Shown here in pieces: positions 30,270-43,700 of a DNA stretch of 64,000 nucleotides (its first letter is position 1; each line of letters opens with the position of its first letter). The DNA lies in contig JABAKD010000006.1 in NCBI GenBank assembly GCA_012845835.1, forward strand, positions 5,758,318 through 5,822,317, written 5' to 3'. A program made the translations under genes and the position numbers. The notes beneath the pieces were generated by a model. That model saw only the letters and a program-made list of their open reading frames with translations, was not told where the DNA came from and did not search any database. Origin of the DNA: Undaria pinnatifida. Taxonomy: Eukaryota > Sar > Phaeophyceae > Laminariales > Alariaceae.

Positions 30270-31430
30270 CATGGAAGACATAGAAGCTTCCACCGAAAAA
30301 AAAAACACGTTTTCACGAAATCTTCCGCGGAAGTCACATCCACGGAAGCTTTCACGGATTTTTTCACGAAAGCGTCCACTTCCACGAAAGAAAGCTTCCA
30401 CAGAAGTGCTTCCATGAAAGCTGTCACCGGTTCGAAAGCTTCCACGAAAGCACTTCCACGGATTTTCAGGTTTTTGTTCCATGGGAGCAAGCGGCAGCAT
30501 CCATAGAAGGTCGGAAACACAGCGGGTTCCGCGATTGCTTCAACGAATGCTTTTCGTGAAAGCTTTGAAAATAGCTTCCACGAAAACGTGGAAGCTACAT
30601 CCACGGATTTTTACGTTATACTTCCATGAACGCTTCCGCAGCTTCCGCGGAATCTCAGCGGCTTCCACGGCAGCTTCCACGGATATTTGTATCGCACACT
30701 ACTGTGCCTCCGGTAGATGTTGCCATTTTTTCGAGACGATGGTTGACGCACACTGTGTACGAGACGAAGGGGGTTTCACCTTACAATGGTTGGTTGTTCC
30801 GTTTCATTGCGTTAGGGTTAGGGTTAGGGTTAGGGTTAGGGTTAGGGTTAGGGTATAGACAATGTAAAGAGTATGTCAACCACATGCCGTAAGCTTTCAC
30901 AGAAGTTTTCGTGGCATCAATTTTGCTTCACGGAATTCATCGCCTAAGCTTCTATGGGATACTTTTTTGAAAGCTTCCGCGGAAGAAAATGTACTTCAAT
31001 GAAAGCTTCCGTGAAAGCTAGCTTCCGTGAAAGCTTCCGTGGAAGAAAGTTGACTTCTTCGGAATCTTCCGTGCGAGCTTTTGTGAAAGCTTCCGTGGAA
31101 GAAAACTCACTTCCACGAAAGCATCCGTATACGCTTCCGCGAAAGCTTCCGTTGAAGAAAAATTACTTCCACGAAAGCTTCCGTGGAAGTTTCTGTGGAA
31201 GTAACCTCTGTGGAAGCTTTCACGGAGGCTTCCGTGGAAGTTACTTCCGTGGAAGCTTTCACGAAAACCTTCCGCGGAAGTTACTTCCACGGACGCTTCC
31301 ACGGAAGCGTCCACCGACGCTTCCACAGCTTCCATGAAAGCTTCCGTGGAAGCGATGAAAGCTTGCGTGGAAGCCGTGGAAGCTTCCATGGAAGCTTCCA
31401 TCGCTTCCATGGAAGCTTTCATGAACTTCC
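30270..31430. repeat. Self-complementary 12-bp array (GAAGCTTCCRYG)n, split by telomere-like repeats
   Basis: Two degenerate blocks (about 30270-30690 and 30950-31430). Each 12-bp unit joins two palindromes, GAAGCTTC and CCRYGG, so the array pairs with itself and reads similarly on both strands (Glu/Ala/Ser/Phe-rich frames on each). About 250 bp without the motif, containing the TTAGGG run, separates the blocks. The long frames in it are not genes. Confidence 0.85.
30812..30853 (+). repeat. Interstitial telomere-like repeat (TTAGGG)7
   Basis: Seven perfect TTAGGG units inside unique sequence between the two palindromic-array blocks. The sequence continues for more than 30 kb on both sides, so this is not a chromosome end. 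Confidence 0.97.
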
Positions 31431-31439
31431 ACCTAAAAA

Positions 31440-33067
31440 CATATAGTGCAGGTGGCCTGGCGGGGAGCACGGGGGAGGGGCCGGGGGTCTCCGACAGGGA
31501 CGGGGTGAGGGTAGCCCGGACCTCTGTGCCAGCACATGATTTGAACGAACTGCCATCACCGCCGCGAGGTTGCTCCACATGCTACGCGCTCTTAAAAAAA
31601 AAAATGCGGATGGTACCCCGGATATTTATGCTACCCTGCTCGTCGTGACAAGAAAAATACCGTATCCTTCATCCTCTACAGGACCTGGGGGATCTACACT
31701 TCATTCAGGCAGTTGTAGCACCATCGTAGCCATATCTCAGTTTCTCAAGCCTCCTGTCCCGGTCCTGTTTGGGTAAGGCCCGGGCTCGGCCGTGTATGTA
31801 GGCAACCCTCCCGCTTTTCCCCCCAACCTGTTGTTTGTCTTGCCGCATCCTTTTTCCAGACACTAGCCAGCATCACATCCGCATGGTGTAACCCTTCTTG
31901 AATACCGCTCCCCCCGGCCGTTTCGGACTCCAAGCTTACGGTAGGGGCGGTGACCCCAAACTTGTTCGAGTGTAAGCCACTCGTGCTTGACGTGGTTCAG
32001 CATCAGACTCGAAAATTTGGACTAGAAGTGTGTTTCGTTGGTGCAGACGCGTGCTATTATAAGTGGTGGAGGTGTACCACGTTTCGGTGATACCGTGTTC
32101 TGAATAGCTGAGATCCTTGATTTTATTAAAATTAAAATACACTCCAGCTAGCTGTGAGATCGAATACTATATACTCCGAGTAATATCTTACAATTTTATC
32201 GGAATACATCGCTCTTGTTTTTTTGCTCTATGAAGAAAAAACTTACTCCACCACCACCACGATAGAATGTGTTGCGTGTTTCGCTGCTACGCCGCGGACA
32301 TAGGAAGCGGTGGACGTCTGGCCCCTTAATTTTCCGGGGCACCTCATTTGAGGTGCTCTATTCCTCTAACAACGTGACACCTAGAACGCCCTTTCGAGAA
32401 AACTGGAATTCAGCGCAACGCGACCATGGGTTGGTTGGCAAAAAACACTGTGAGAAAACTGGAATTGTGTGCAGACCCGACGAAACCTTTCGTCGGGTTG
32501 CACTCAGTTCCAGTTTTCTCAGTTTGGTGGGGTTGCGCCTACTTCCAGTCTAGTTTTTCCAAATGGTGTTCCAAACCCATCTACGGTCGGGTTGCACCAA
32601 AATTTCGGTATCATTCGAAATAGCGTTCCCAGGTGAGAGGAGTAGAGCACATCTCAACTGACGCGACCCGGAGATTTATGGGTCCAAAACTCCACCGCTG
32701 TGTCCACAGGGCATAGCCGCGCGACATTCACAACAACACCGCCGAGGCATACGGTAGAGGGATCACCCTTACGATAGTGCCTCGTTTTTAGTGAAACGGG
32801 GCCACGCGCCGAGAAATCGCCCTGATCGATTGCGGCCGTAAGTTGTGTACGAGTTGTTTTTCTTTTTTTGGCGATGATATGGCACCCGCGATGGAATGGA
32901 TAGCTACGCTGCGCAAAAACAAATGCCTGAAAGACATGTTTGCAGCAAGGTTCAGAACCACTGGGGCGAGTGTGGCCGAAACACCGCAGGGATAACATAA
33001 CAGAGGACACCCCGCCCCCCGCCCCACCGTGAGGTCGTTCATCCCATCTATTGTCATGCTGCTGTGT
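31440..33067. other. Intergenic stretch with an R2 fragment
   Basis: A short R2 fragment (acactccagctagctgtgag) lies at about 32139-32158, preceded by one M1-like terminus (agacgcgtgctattataagt) near 32045. No supported gene. Confidence 0.5.
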
Positions 33068-33341
33068 AAACGCGTGCTATTACGGTAGAGGTAACTCCTA
33101 TGTCTGAAATCGTTTCTGGATGACTGGGCTCCTTAACCCCAAATCGTTGGAAATAGACCATTTTTATTGCATGATCCTTGTCCTGTACCTATGCCATGAG
33201 ATTTTTCATCCGGGATAAATCGAGTTTTCTTTTTCTCCAAAAATGTGTTTTTGGGTCATCAAGAAGGATTTTTCTTGATCTCCCAAGAGTAATGAACCCC
33301 CAAAAAAAACGTGGTGCACCTCCTCTATCGTATCACGCGTC
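33068..33341 (+). repeat. MITE-like repeat M1, full copy
   Basis: Both termini are present in inverted orientation: cgcgtgctattacggtagag at the left, ctctatcgtatcacgcgtc at the right. Interior has the family landmarks (gggctccttaaccccaaatc, ctatgccatgagatttttca, ctccaaaaatgtgtttttgg). No coding capacity. Confidence 0.85.
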
Positions 33342-33639
33342 TATTATAGCGCAAAACCGAGAGGCACATACCGCCCGTCACTCGCACGTACGTGTGATGA
33401 CTCTGGCTCGCTAGGGGAAACAAAGCAGGGCCGAAAGCCAAAGGTATCCCACCTGCCGCACAGGATTTCGGAATTTTCCCTCGGCAATATCCAGGCTCTA
33501 CACTTCATACCGGTCGACCACAACCCCCTACGTAAATGCATGAGGGTCATATCATATCTCAGACATACAATTCCCGCCCGCCTACGTTGCGGCCAATGTC
33601 AAGACGACCTGCTCTCTCGGTGATGTCGTTGTATATTTG

Positions 33640-33781
33640 GACGCGTGCTTACGGTTGGAGGTGCACCCGCTTTTTCTTCTGAGGGTTCTCACGGGAGGAT
33701 CTCTGTACCTCAACCCAAGAATACAAAGATGAGGAGTAGTATTAGGAAGAAAGTGGTGTGCACCTCTCTACCGTAGCGCGT
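33640..33781. repeat. MITE-like repeat M1, short deleted copy
   Basis: Both inverted ends (ggacgcgtgcttacggttgg and cacctctctaccgtagcgcg) are only 142 bp apart; most of the interior is deleted. Confidence 0.7.
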
Positions 33782-34310
33782 GTTTTTTTTGTTTTCTGAG
33801 GCTTATAATCACGTTATTGGGAGCAGCACTACACTCCCCGCCCAATACCTAACTTCGAGACAAAACAACCAGTTCAATATCTCCGATGGATAATCCTGTG
33901 GCCTAGCTAGGTATTCAAAAACGTTGTATCGCAAACAACTCTCGCTTTAATCTCCAGAGTCCTAGGGGTCGCCAGGGAGCGCGTAGTCCGAACGTTCTAC
34001 GAGACCTTGATTAGACTATAATATCTGACGTACCGATATTATTCGGTGTAGGACGCACGTTACGGGGCAGGCGCACCTTTGGTCTTTGGGTTATTAGCTC
34101 CCCAATGGAGTATCTGTGTACATCGCACAAGTTTAATACTGGTTTTGACACGAACTGTGCGCGCAACTCCACAAATAGCCCCATAAACTACGTATACATA
34201 CACTAATACTTGACAAATTTAACAAGACGTGATTTCGACTGAAGAAGGCTTTTTTATCCTAAGTAACACAGCGCGTCGGGTTGTTCTTCCCCCCGTATGT
34301 AGGACGAGTA

Positions 34311-34664
34311 ATGATGAGGAGGACAACAAAGAAGCGCTGGTGTTGTTCTCTCTTGGCGCAGCCCACCGATATCTCATCATCAGCTGGTTACGACGTTCAC
34401 GGACGAAAGGAATTAATCATGAACTTCACGGCAGTAGCAACTCAGAGAATAGTGAATGGAGAAATGAGTCCCGCACTGGCCTGCGAGGCGTGCGGAAACA
34501 ACCCCACCAACTTCAAAGATATTGGGATTGCAGATAGCAGCCGTAACAATGAGAGGCGTGCTACGGTACGATCGATACGGGTGGCACTTTGCGGCTTAAG
34601 TTTTTTCCGAATTACGGGGTTCCTAAACGCACAGTCGTCGCAATGTCGTGAACTCGATTTTTGA
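34311..34664 (+). CDS. Doubtful ORF, 118 aa
   Basis: ATG at 34311 follows a plausible 3' splice site (ttcttccccccgtatgtag). The middle part, from Met 34419 onward, has mixed composition with a C-x2-C pair ('ACEACGNN'). No family recognised, and the C-terminal portion runs into sequence resembling M1 repeat termini. Could be an exon of an unseen gene or chance. Confidence 0.2.
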   Translation: MMRRTTKKRWCCSLLAQPTDISSSAGYDVHGRKELIMNFTAVATQRIVNGEMSPALACEACGNNPTNFKDIGIADSSRNNERRATVRSIRVALCGLSFFRITGFLNAQSSQCRELDF

Positions 34665-34674
34665 ACCCTGAATT

Positions 34675-34915
34675 GACGCGTGCTTCGATACAGGTGCACC
34701 ATTTTTTTTCTGGGGTTTCTCACTTGGGGAGCTTAAAACCCCGCGAAAAAACGTTGATATGGATAAAAATAAAATCTCCACTGGGATGAAAATTCTCATG
34801 GCCTAGGTACACAACAAGAATCGTGTTAAACAAAACGACATATATCGCACGATTTTTGGTTAAGAATCACCGTCATTAGGAAACCATTTCATACGAAAAG
34901 TGATACCTCTATCCC
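34675..34915 (-). repeat. MITE-like repeat M1, copy with decayed right end
   Basis: Left terminus gacgcgtgcttcgatacagg intact. Interior landmarks are in minus orientation (catggcctaggtacacaaca, cgtcattaggaaaccatttc). The right end stops at 'gatacctctatcc'. Confidence 0.75.
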
Positions 34916-36334
34916 ATTTGGTTTTGCATACCCAGGCCTTTTTTTTATCTAACCCGTTACACTTAGAGTTTTCATAGAATAAGGTTTGGGTTAAGAAGGC
35001 GTGTAGAACCCTTCAATAGGTTAGGAGCCACGAAAACAAATCGGTGCACCTGTACAGTCCGTAGCATGTGAGATGCATGGGGAGAAAAGGCACTGACTAT
35101 GTATGGCATAGTATCGTGACGTGGCCGTTAGTATAGGTATCCGCGCTCATGCATAGGCAAAAGGATATCATAATGCTACTGGCAACGTGATCATTCACTG
35201 CCCTCATGTGCAGTTCTTTCAAAATAGGGAATGACGTGTGTGTCCTGCATGGGCATGGAAGCCGCACAGACAGGTGTTTCATCGCCCAATAGGCTCCTCT
35301 TTCGGACCTTAGCCACGATGATGAGGAGAATAGAGTCAGCTTCTATCTGTGTTTTCTTGGTGCAGTCTCTCGGCATAAATTTATTGCCGAGACATCGGTA
35401 TATAACAGGATATACGATGTCGTCATCCTCCAGTAGCCTAGAAATAGTGAAGTGCGTGTCCTGTATTGACTTCCAAAATCTCAGCGGTTTTCACCGGTAA
35501 TTTCTCACGGGTTGGGTCGGTTGCTGGTCGGCCTGGCCCACGAGTTTGGAAAACGTCTTGCCCGACCCGTGAGATTTTGAGCACCTCTTGACCCGACCGA
35601 GCTCGACCAACGATATTTAGAAATATTCCTGACCCGGCTCAGTGGGTCGTGACAGGTGAACATACCTGAAAAATTGACGATTTTTGCACCGCCGCCGCGT
35701 CCTCGCTTCCGGACCATACGCGTATTGAGGAGGAGACCACATGGCGCTTTGGTGTATTATCAAAATGTGTCGGGGAGGGCTTGTTATCAGCACCCACATA
35801 AAGGGGTGTCGAGGAGTGGCTCCGCAGGTTCCTGCTTCTTCATAAACTAAGTGTTTGCTACGTGAAAAACATAAACAACTACACGAAGCTATCTATTCGG
35901 GTTGTCAAGTTTTCATTCAATATTTTGAGATGATCACCCAAACAGGAAAGTTGACACCAGAAAAAATATATTTTACCTGCCATCTCTCGACGCGGGGCGA
36001 AAGACCCTACACGGTCAAAACCCGAGGCTGACCGACGACCAAATACCTGAACACAAGACGATAAACTGGCCCGCAGCCGCGGGGAGACCCTTGGCCAAGG
36101 GACGGACAGAGACAGACCGGTGACTGGCTTATCACAGAGCTTCTGTGAGCAGTGATCTCACAACAAGTAGCAGTAACCGTTTTGCCATCAAGATGCAGAC
36201 CTGACAATGGAAACACCGGAGATACATCCCAGTTGTCCGCTGACGATCGAATATCCCGTTCAGTGTCGAAGTTCGAGACGCTGCGTGTGGTAATTTTCGA
36301 AGAGACAACCCATCGTACAACAGAGCTAGCTAGC

Positions 36335-36579
36335 CCTTTTCGGCCATTTTGTTTTCCGAATGACGGGGCTCCATAATAAACCAAAATTGTCGGAAAGCTG
36401 TTATTATTGTTTGTAAAATGTTTTTGTTATACCTAGGCCATATGTTTGCTAATCTAAATAAATGCACTTTTGCGTTGGATCCAAATCGGGTTTGAGGCGA
36501 GGTATATAGCTCAAATTACCAGCCAAAGTAAAACATATCGGATAATAATGTGCACCTCTATCATACCGTAGAACGTGTC
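36335..36579 (+). repeat. MITE-like repeat M1, copy
   Basis: Left terminus truncated; interior ('gaatgacggggctcc', 'tacctaggccatatg') and right terminus (gcacctctatcataccgtag...cgtgtc) recognisable. Confidence 0.7.
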
Positions 36580-39500
36580 AGACCTCGACCTTACAGGAAA
36601 TGAAAATACGCCGTCGTACACGTGGAACAAACAGAAAACGACGAAGCCTCGCTATTGTGGGTAAATTTAATAAAAAGTAAAAACTAACTATGTTCGGCAT
36701 CGATCGACGTGTCACGCAGTTTTGAGACAAACACGACCAGCCATCGCACAACAGCAAGAAAAAACCTGTATGATACTTGCATGCATGGACCATGCAGGAT
36801 ACAATTTTCAATTTCCCCCCAGCTTCAATGTGCACTTTGCTCAGGGTAGGAGTGGGTGATCTGATATCCGATAATACGTCTAGATAGATAATTTCGGAGC
36901 GGTCATCCCTGAAATGACAATTTTTGAATTTGAGTGACGGTTAGTCTACCTATTTATCGTCAAAAAGTCAAAAAAAGCTAGACAGATATTGTTTTGGGCA
37001 GTGAGGGCGCACTTTTCGCAACTCGATTACGATCACGGATTCGGGGAGCCTTGGGAGATTCCAACATCAACTTGTTTTCTCTTACTAGTATGCATATGCA
37101 AGTTGACGAAAATGTTTGTGAGATCATGATGACATGTTGATACCTTTCCTTTCGGCGATCGTACTCCACGATATAGTCTAATAATCAAGAGCGGGCAACG
37201 ATTCCTTTCGCCGTACTCCTTATTAGTAAAAAAAATGGATTCTTGGAAAACTAAACTTCGCGATATATTCGTGACTTAGTCCATTTTGGTCGTCTTTCAG
37301 CCCGTTTTAGCCAGATATTGGGCTGCATCCATAAATGACTTGACCTCAGTATAGAGAATATTTTTTATGTCGACGGTTATAGATTCCCTTCGGCTTGGTC
37401 ATCACAACCGAGGTCATTTCGTTTTTCAATCTGACATATTTCAAAGTTTGGCTGAAAACGAAGGGAAAAATTGCCCGGCACGGACTCTACGGTAATGCTC
37501 ATATGATGAAACGGACAAGCACATTCCCATGATGTTGTACACGATACAATTCACTCATGCGATTCTACCAGGATGAGAAGTACGTCGTACCCGAGCATAA
37601 AATTTCGGAGCGCGGCTTGCGGTGCTGGTGGTGGAAGAAACAAGCTCCGTGAAACCCGTAATCTACAAAAAATACTCACACCGTACACACGGAACGGTGA
37701 AACGGTGAAAACGGTGAACCACTTGGTTGTTGTTGCGGAGTAAACCCAAACAATAAACTCATATTGGTGTCGACGGGTCACGGAAATTCGAACCATACGA
37801 GGGCAGTCATCGAACAAGTAAGTGTAGGAAAAAGAGACTTCCCGACCGATGTAGCATAAAAGAGGCCCATTTCTGTTATGCACAAGAAAATTATGAATCG
37901 ATTAACCCCGGAAAAGTAGCACATCAACACACTATTTCTAAACGTTGCGCCCGACCTTTGTCAAGGAGACCCCGCCTCTATAGTACGGAAAAACATCGCC
38001 GTGAATACACGGGACCGCACCCTGCTTGGGTATTGTGTGGCAAACAGAAACAGAAAGGTCGGATAGGCACGGACGTGCCAAAATCAAGAATCGCACACGG
38101 TCGGCCAAAGTTATACAACGGCGAGAAAAATCGCCTTTGACACCAAAGACTTGACTCAGGAAAGACGTCCAGAACTTCAGCAGTACTCAATTTCGAAACG
38201 CTGCGTGCGGTATTTGTCTCGAAATGACTCGATTATAAAATGAAAGCACATCACCGCGTTCACACGGAACGGTGACCCACTTGGTTATTGTGGGGTTTTC
38301 ATCTAAACCCAGAGCTTAAGTTGACATCGACGCGCCAAGAAAATCTGAAAAACGCACAAGCTCGGTTAACGCACAACACGGTGAGGGAAAGAGGTGCATC
38401 GCGTCCAAGCGCTAGTGTTCAAGAACAGCATCTCGCCGTACACGAGACAATTTGCGAAGAAACCCCAATAAGTGGACGGGCTCGAAGCATACAGGATAAC
38501 ACACGGCAATAGTATACGGTTTCAAGACCCTTGCCCACTCTTTCCTACTGCCGTACGATATTCTCACATGCGACCAGAATTTTACCCAAATCGGGTCCAA
38601 AAACGACAAGCATCTCTCCCGTGAACGGGACGATTCACCAGGAGCCCCCTATTATTAAGAGAATGTTCCAAACCATGCACGATAGACGACAACATATACT
38701 TACAACACCTTCAAGGGTGTGTTGAGTAGGGTGTATACTCTATACACGACCCGTGGATCAAACCTGTTGCTTGGGTCATACTCGTGTATATACCCTGTTG
38801 CGGGCAACCCGAGGGCACGCGGGTACCAACACTGGTGTGAGGGTCTAACTCAGGTATGCGCCCTCGGGTTATCTCGAGGTATGCCATACGCGCGGGTATC
38901 CTAGAGTATGTGCGTACCTGGCCTGCCGCAGGGTATGTCATGCTCGGAAATCTACCCAGAACACGTACTCTACTAGTTACACCGTTGGACGCGTTACGCT
39001 CTCTCCTATTCCCTTGCGATATTCTCACAAATACACACAATCGGAAAAAAAACAAACTCGGTTTCTCGCCTGAAAAAACTTGCACCCAAAGCCTCAACCA
39101 TGCATTCAAACCATGGACACCAGTGGTTCAATAATAGTGCATAATTTTTGTCTTCTGTGCTCGTGAACTTAGCCACGTTCACAAACCGACCAAAAGGTCA
39201 GAACATTCACCTCAAGGGTGCATTCTCGGCATCTCCGCGAATGACGAGGGGGGCAGATATCAAAGAGGTGTCCCCCAAATGAACAATAAACAACAATTAT
39301 GTACTTGCAGCACACACGTAATAATGCCAAGTGGATACCTATATGAAGCACGAACTTTCAAAATTGCCGATTTGAAAACGGTAGGGAGGTCGCTGGTAGG
39401 CTCTCTTGTCGCTACCGGCTTTAGCGGACCACTCGAGAGAGTGCACTCCCCATTACATTATTTTCGTTTTGACCGTGTTTGGTGACTGTGCCTTTCGGAT

Positions 39501-40662
39501 TGTTCGCGATATACATACAGCAACTTATTCATGTATGTTACGCTGCGTCAACTGCTGGTTTTGAGGAACGTACAGGTATGATATGAAACCACTTTTGCGG
39601 AAGCAAAATCCCCCCCCCCCTCCTCCCCCCTAGCGTGTGCCCTGGTCTGGAAACTAACGCAACACGCACAGGCATGCAACACGTGCGGAACGAACCTCTA
39701 GACTATATTCTACAAGGCATATATATACAAAAAAGGCAGAGTTTGGAAAGTAGACAACCTCATGACCACTCACAACCAAAAAAAAATAAAAAAAAAAAAA
39801 AACATCGACGTCAAGGCTTCCGGCACACTATTGTATTAGCAGCACTCATTCCGGGTACTAGTCTCATGAATTCTGACACCACGAAAAGCCAAAAAGAAAA
39901 AAAAAACCAACCTCAAGGTTGCCGACAGAGAAACGTGTACAAGGCATTCGTAACTGACAGTGTGGTAGAAATTGGTGCGAGAAAAACCCAGTCCCCAAAC
40001 ACAGACCCCGTCTCGATGGCACCCGCGCAAGCTCAAGTGAATGGAAAATCAAAGTCAGTGCAGCTACAACACATCATGCCCTCGGGCATCGCCTGACAAT
40101 CTACGTTTCTTCCACAACGACGCGACGGAGCGCAACCGGCGAGGTTCAGCACACCAAAGCCTTGGTTGGCACGCGAGCCATGAACAGCGAGAGAATTTTC
40201 AGCAGATCTTGGTAGGTTGATCATATAGATACTACATTCCTTTTAGTCGATAAAACATGTTCTGCAGGAACCGTACCGTGCAAATCCCAACCAGACAAGT
40301 ACGTGCCCCTCACCCGGCGCAACATATGCCACTCCGCAGCACAGCGGCGTCATACCAATCACACTCTCGGCCGACATAATCTAGATCATGCAGGTCACAG
40401 CTACCAGGGATCTGTCTTCTCCCAAAGACCTAGATCACCAGGCGGGTATCCGACATAGGTTCGATCACACCCGGCAAAGACGTGTCCAGCAGCCGTGCCA
40501 CATGAGTCCCAAAAGGTAAACAGGATCTAGATCGTATTGATCATAAACATTTACTGAGTTGTCTTCCAACAAAGATCTAGACCATCTGATCAATCTGTCC
40601 GGCCATTGGAATGTGCCGAAGTACAAGTCGTCGGCACCTGTGCTGCTGGCGTGACGATTTTC
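36580..40662. other. Intergenic stretch without a supported gene
   Basis: Contains a ~100-bp diverged direct duplication (37678-37780 and 38252-38345, sharing cacacggaacggtga and ccacttggtt). A similar sequence block occurs near 36.05-36.30 and 38.0-38.2 kb. A 153-codon plus frame at 39635-40096 is Lys/Gln-rich, crosses A homopolymers and shows no domain. Confidence 0.45.
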
Positions 40663-40756
40663 TCATGCGGCAGTTTTACGCCGTTCACGCCGAAGCGCCA
40701 TGGTAATCTCGGACAGCATGGAGTTGATCTCCACCGGTACTAAGGCCGGGTAATGC
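40663..40756 (-). CDS. SGNH gene exon 8 (terminal)
   Basis: 94 nt after gcacttcag; completes the Arg codon and continues 'HYPALVPVEINSMLSEI', then a basic tail and TGA at 40663-40665. The His completes D-x-x-H. Confidence 0.8.
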
Positions 40757-43700
40757 CTGAAGTGCGGATCGCGAGTGCGGGGCGGGGAGGGCACGGAAGA
40801 GCTTAGGGATACGACGACATACATGGTGACCTTGGAACTGGGAAGGTCACCAACTACGGCGAATCAACACCACTCTTCTGCTCTCCTGCTTCCCTCTTCT
40901 GCGATTTTTTATGGCCCTCTCTACCGAGGACGCGCAAGCTACGGCAAGTGGGTACGCCTAGATTTTCCGAGAGGTTTCAATCGAGGAGAGGCATCTACCT
41001 CACGCCAAAAACATATATGACGCGTGATACGATACATTATGTAGAAGTGACACTTTTTGGCAAAAGCAATTTCTGGTTGGCGGGACTTGAAGCCCCCAAC
41101 CCCCCCGATACTAATTCCAAGAATCTAGTCCCCAGGACGGGTTTCCGGTTGTAAAGGCGTTAACCAGAAATCGAAGAAATGTCAGTCATTGTTTTGCGAA
41201 ACGATCGATTCGTATGCCCTGTAGCAGGCCACGGCCCTGTTCATCGGGTTGCTCCTGTGTTATTTTTCTCCGAATCAGTTTTTGGGGGAGTGAGGCATAC
41301 ATACTGTGAAACTCCCAAAGCGAGGAGCCCCTGAAAAAAGTCGGCGCACCTCTACCACCGTACGGTAGCATGTGCGTCGTCTCATATCGAGAAAAAGAAG
41401 AGTACAGCCCGGTGAACAATTCCATGTTTCAGGAAATAACACCTACGACAGTAAGCCAAATGTAAACCACATAGTTGGTAGCCCAAATAATCGGGGCAGT
41501 TCCTCCAATGACGAGCCTTGTCGGCCGCAGATGAAAGTATTTGGCCCAAACCCCGCTACCTCTACCGTAGCACGTGTCTCTGCCATCTCTCCGTGGTGTT
41601 CATCTATATTCATCGTCTGCCAAGCCGGGTGTGGAGCGATGCTGGCCCCGGACCCCTGCTGAGCCCAGAGGGGTGTAGAATTGGAGGTGATTGATTACCC
41701 GTATAGGACGCTCGATATGTAGAGGCACTCCATGGCAATAGAAAAGTAGAGGATGCAACCCGCAGCATGGCAGTAAGAATTGCGTTGCTCGATGAGTCGT
41801 GCCTACATTAGAGGCTCTGCTCTTACCGTCCATCTAGGGGAGGAGTGGCCCACGTCTGTCCCTGTGTGATGTCGAAACTTCGAACCATGGGCACGTCCAG
41901 CCTCTCCATGACGTTCTCCGCGCGTCGGTTTAGGTCCACCACGCCGCGATCGTCGAAGCATCCTGGGCGCCAAAGCAACGCGGTATACGACGCGGGCGGG
42001 GGACGGTGAGGCTGGTATCCGAACCGCGATACCAAATGCATCGTGCGGGACGGGCGTGAAATGATCCTACTCGTGTGCTGCTGCATGAAAACCGTTCTCG
42101 TCTCAAAGCTGGGTGTAAGAAGACGAAAATTGCCCGTGTTCGTCGTTGCTCCAAGTCCAAGGAGTTGCTTCAAACGATTTCTGAGTGACGGGGCTCTTCA
42201 ACTCAAAATCGTCGGGAAATGATCATTTTTTGCTCATTACTCTTGTTGTACACCTAGCCTAGCATGGGGTTTTTCATCCACCACAAAGCAGGGTTTGGTT
42301 TTTTCCAAATCAGTTTGTGGGTTAAGAACGGCGTGTCTTGAGACCCTAAACTGAGGAACTTCAGAACAAATGTGGCGAGCCTCTATCGTGTATAGCCCAC
42401 GTCGAGGGCTGATCCTATATCTGAATTTGCTCTCGGCTGACTCTACGATAGCCACCCCCAAAAAAACAGCGATTTTCTTGAACGAACGTTTCATGGCTGC
42501 TCGATGCGAGGAACGATACTAATAAAACATGCCTCCATATGATTTTTGTTAGCAACAAATGACCATCAAACGACGACGGGGTGGCAAGGGGCACGGTGTT
42601 TCTGGAGGTACGGTCGGGAGCTCGTTTCAACACCGACGATTTCGTTAACGAAAAGTTGGGGTACCGTGGAACAACTCTCACTTTACCACGCGTTGGATGT
42701 ATATCACAAGAGCTGCTCAAAACTGGGAACCTTTTAGACATATCAAGTACTAGATCGACCGTGGCAAGCGTCTTCACACCGACACGCAGTTTGCGGCAAA
42801 TATGTGCCTCGGAAAGCTGAATCGACGCTTTGGGTTCGCGTGTTAAAACGGCTACGATACTTTAACAATGAAAAACGAATTCACTTACCACGCGTGCAGA
42901 TTTCCTCCGGTTCGTACTCGTTTGGCCAATCCACGTGTACCAGATTCAGAGAGTTCGCCTATAAATAAAAGGGAGGAACAAGCAAATATCTTATGTAAAA
43001 ATACGCACTTTTTCGTTTTGGCATGCTGACCTTGGGTTGCCGACGTGTTCTTGCTGCTGTTTGTCGCGCGGCAAGCAACGGGGCTGTCGGTGGAGTACGA
43101 CGCATTTCTGAATTTCAGCGATGTTCCGTGGCTGTGCTCTAAGCATTCAACGTCGTCGAACTGGCTCTTTTCGTCTAGGGCTTGTTTTCCGCCTCGCGAA
43201 GACGAGCAGGTGCATAGAATTCCTTACGTTTTGTTCGTTCGGTAATGTAATAGCGCGCTCCGGTAATTTGTTTTTTGGCGTACTCTGCTTGCCCGCATGC
43301 TGTAAAATATCACCATTTTTGTCTAGTTGTGTCACTCCCTCTAGACTAGAAGCAGCACTCCTTGGTTATGACGGCCGCGGACGATGCTCGCTGTGTTTAT
43401 GCATGTTCCCTTCTATACGAGTACGATGTTTCAATGGAGGGTGTGCGCTCATAGGCCACAGGTGCACACCAAATGATCAACGACAGCGAGCGGTGGGTTT
43501 TTTTCTAAACAAGCAGCCACTGAGCCTCGAAGGCACACCATCAGTATATCAGAGAGTTTGTATTTCGCAGCCAATGCAGCACCAGCCACCAAGAATACGG
43601 CGGTGGTATAGTATCATACTCTATCGTACCCCTTTCCATTTCTGAATTTGAGGCACTCGCACGAGTCACTCCGTACCTTACTTTTTGAGGAAAATACTGT

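Noticed and set aside
30812..30853. A chromosome end
   Set aside because: Only seven units, with more than 30 kb of sequence on each side.
30270..31430. CRISPR-like array of short repeats
   Set aside because: Units are contiguous and self-complementary with no unique spacers, in a eukaryotic context.
31018..31578. 186-codon minus ORF
   Set aside because: Runs through the self-complementary 12-bp array, which is open on both strands because it lacks stop codons.
39635..40096. 153-codon Lys/Gln-rich plus ORF
   Set aside because: Crosses poly-A runs (which make the Lys tracts) and shows no recognisable fold.
43121..43645. 174-codon plus ORF
   Set aside because: No domain, irregular composition, opposite strand within an SGNH intron; no credible splice signals.
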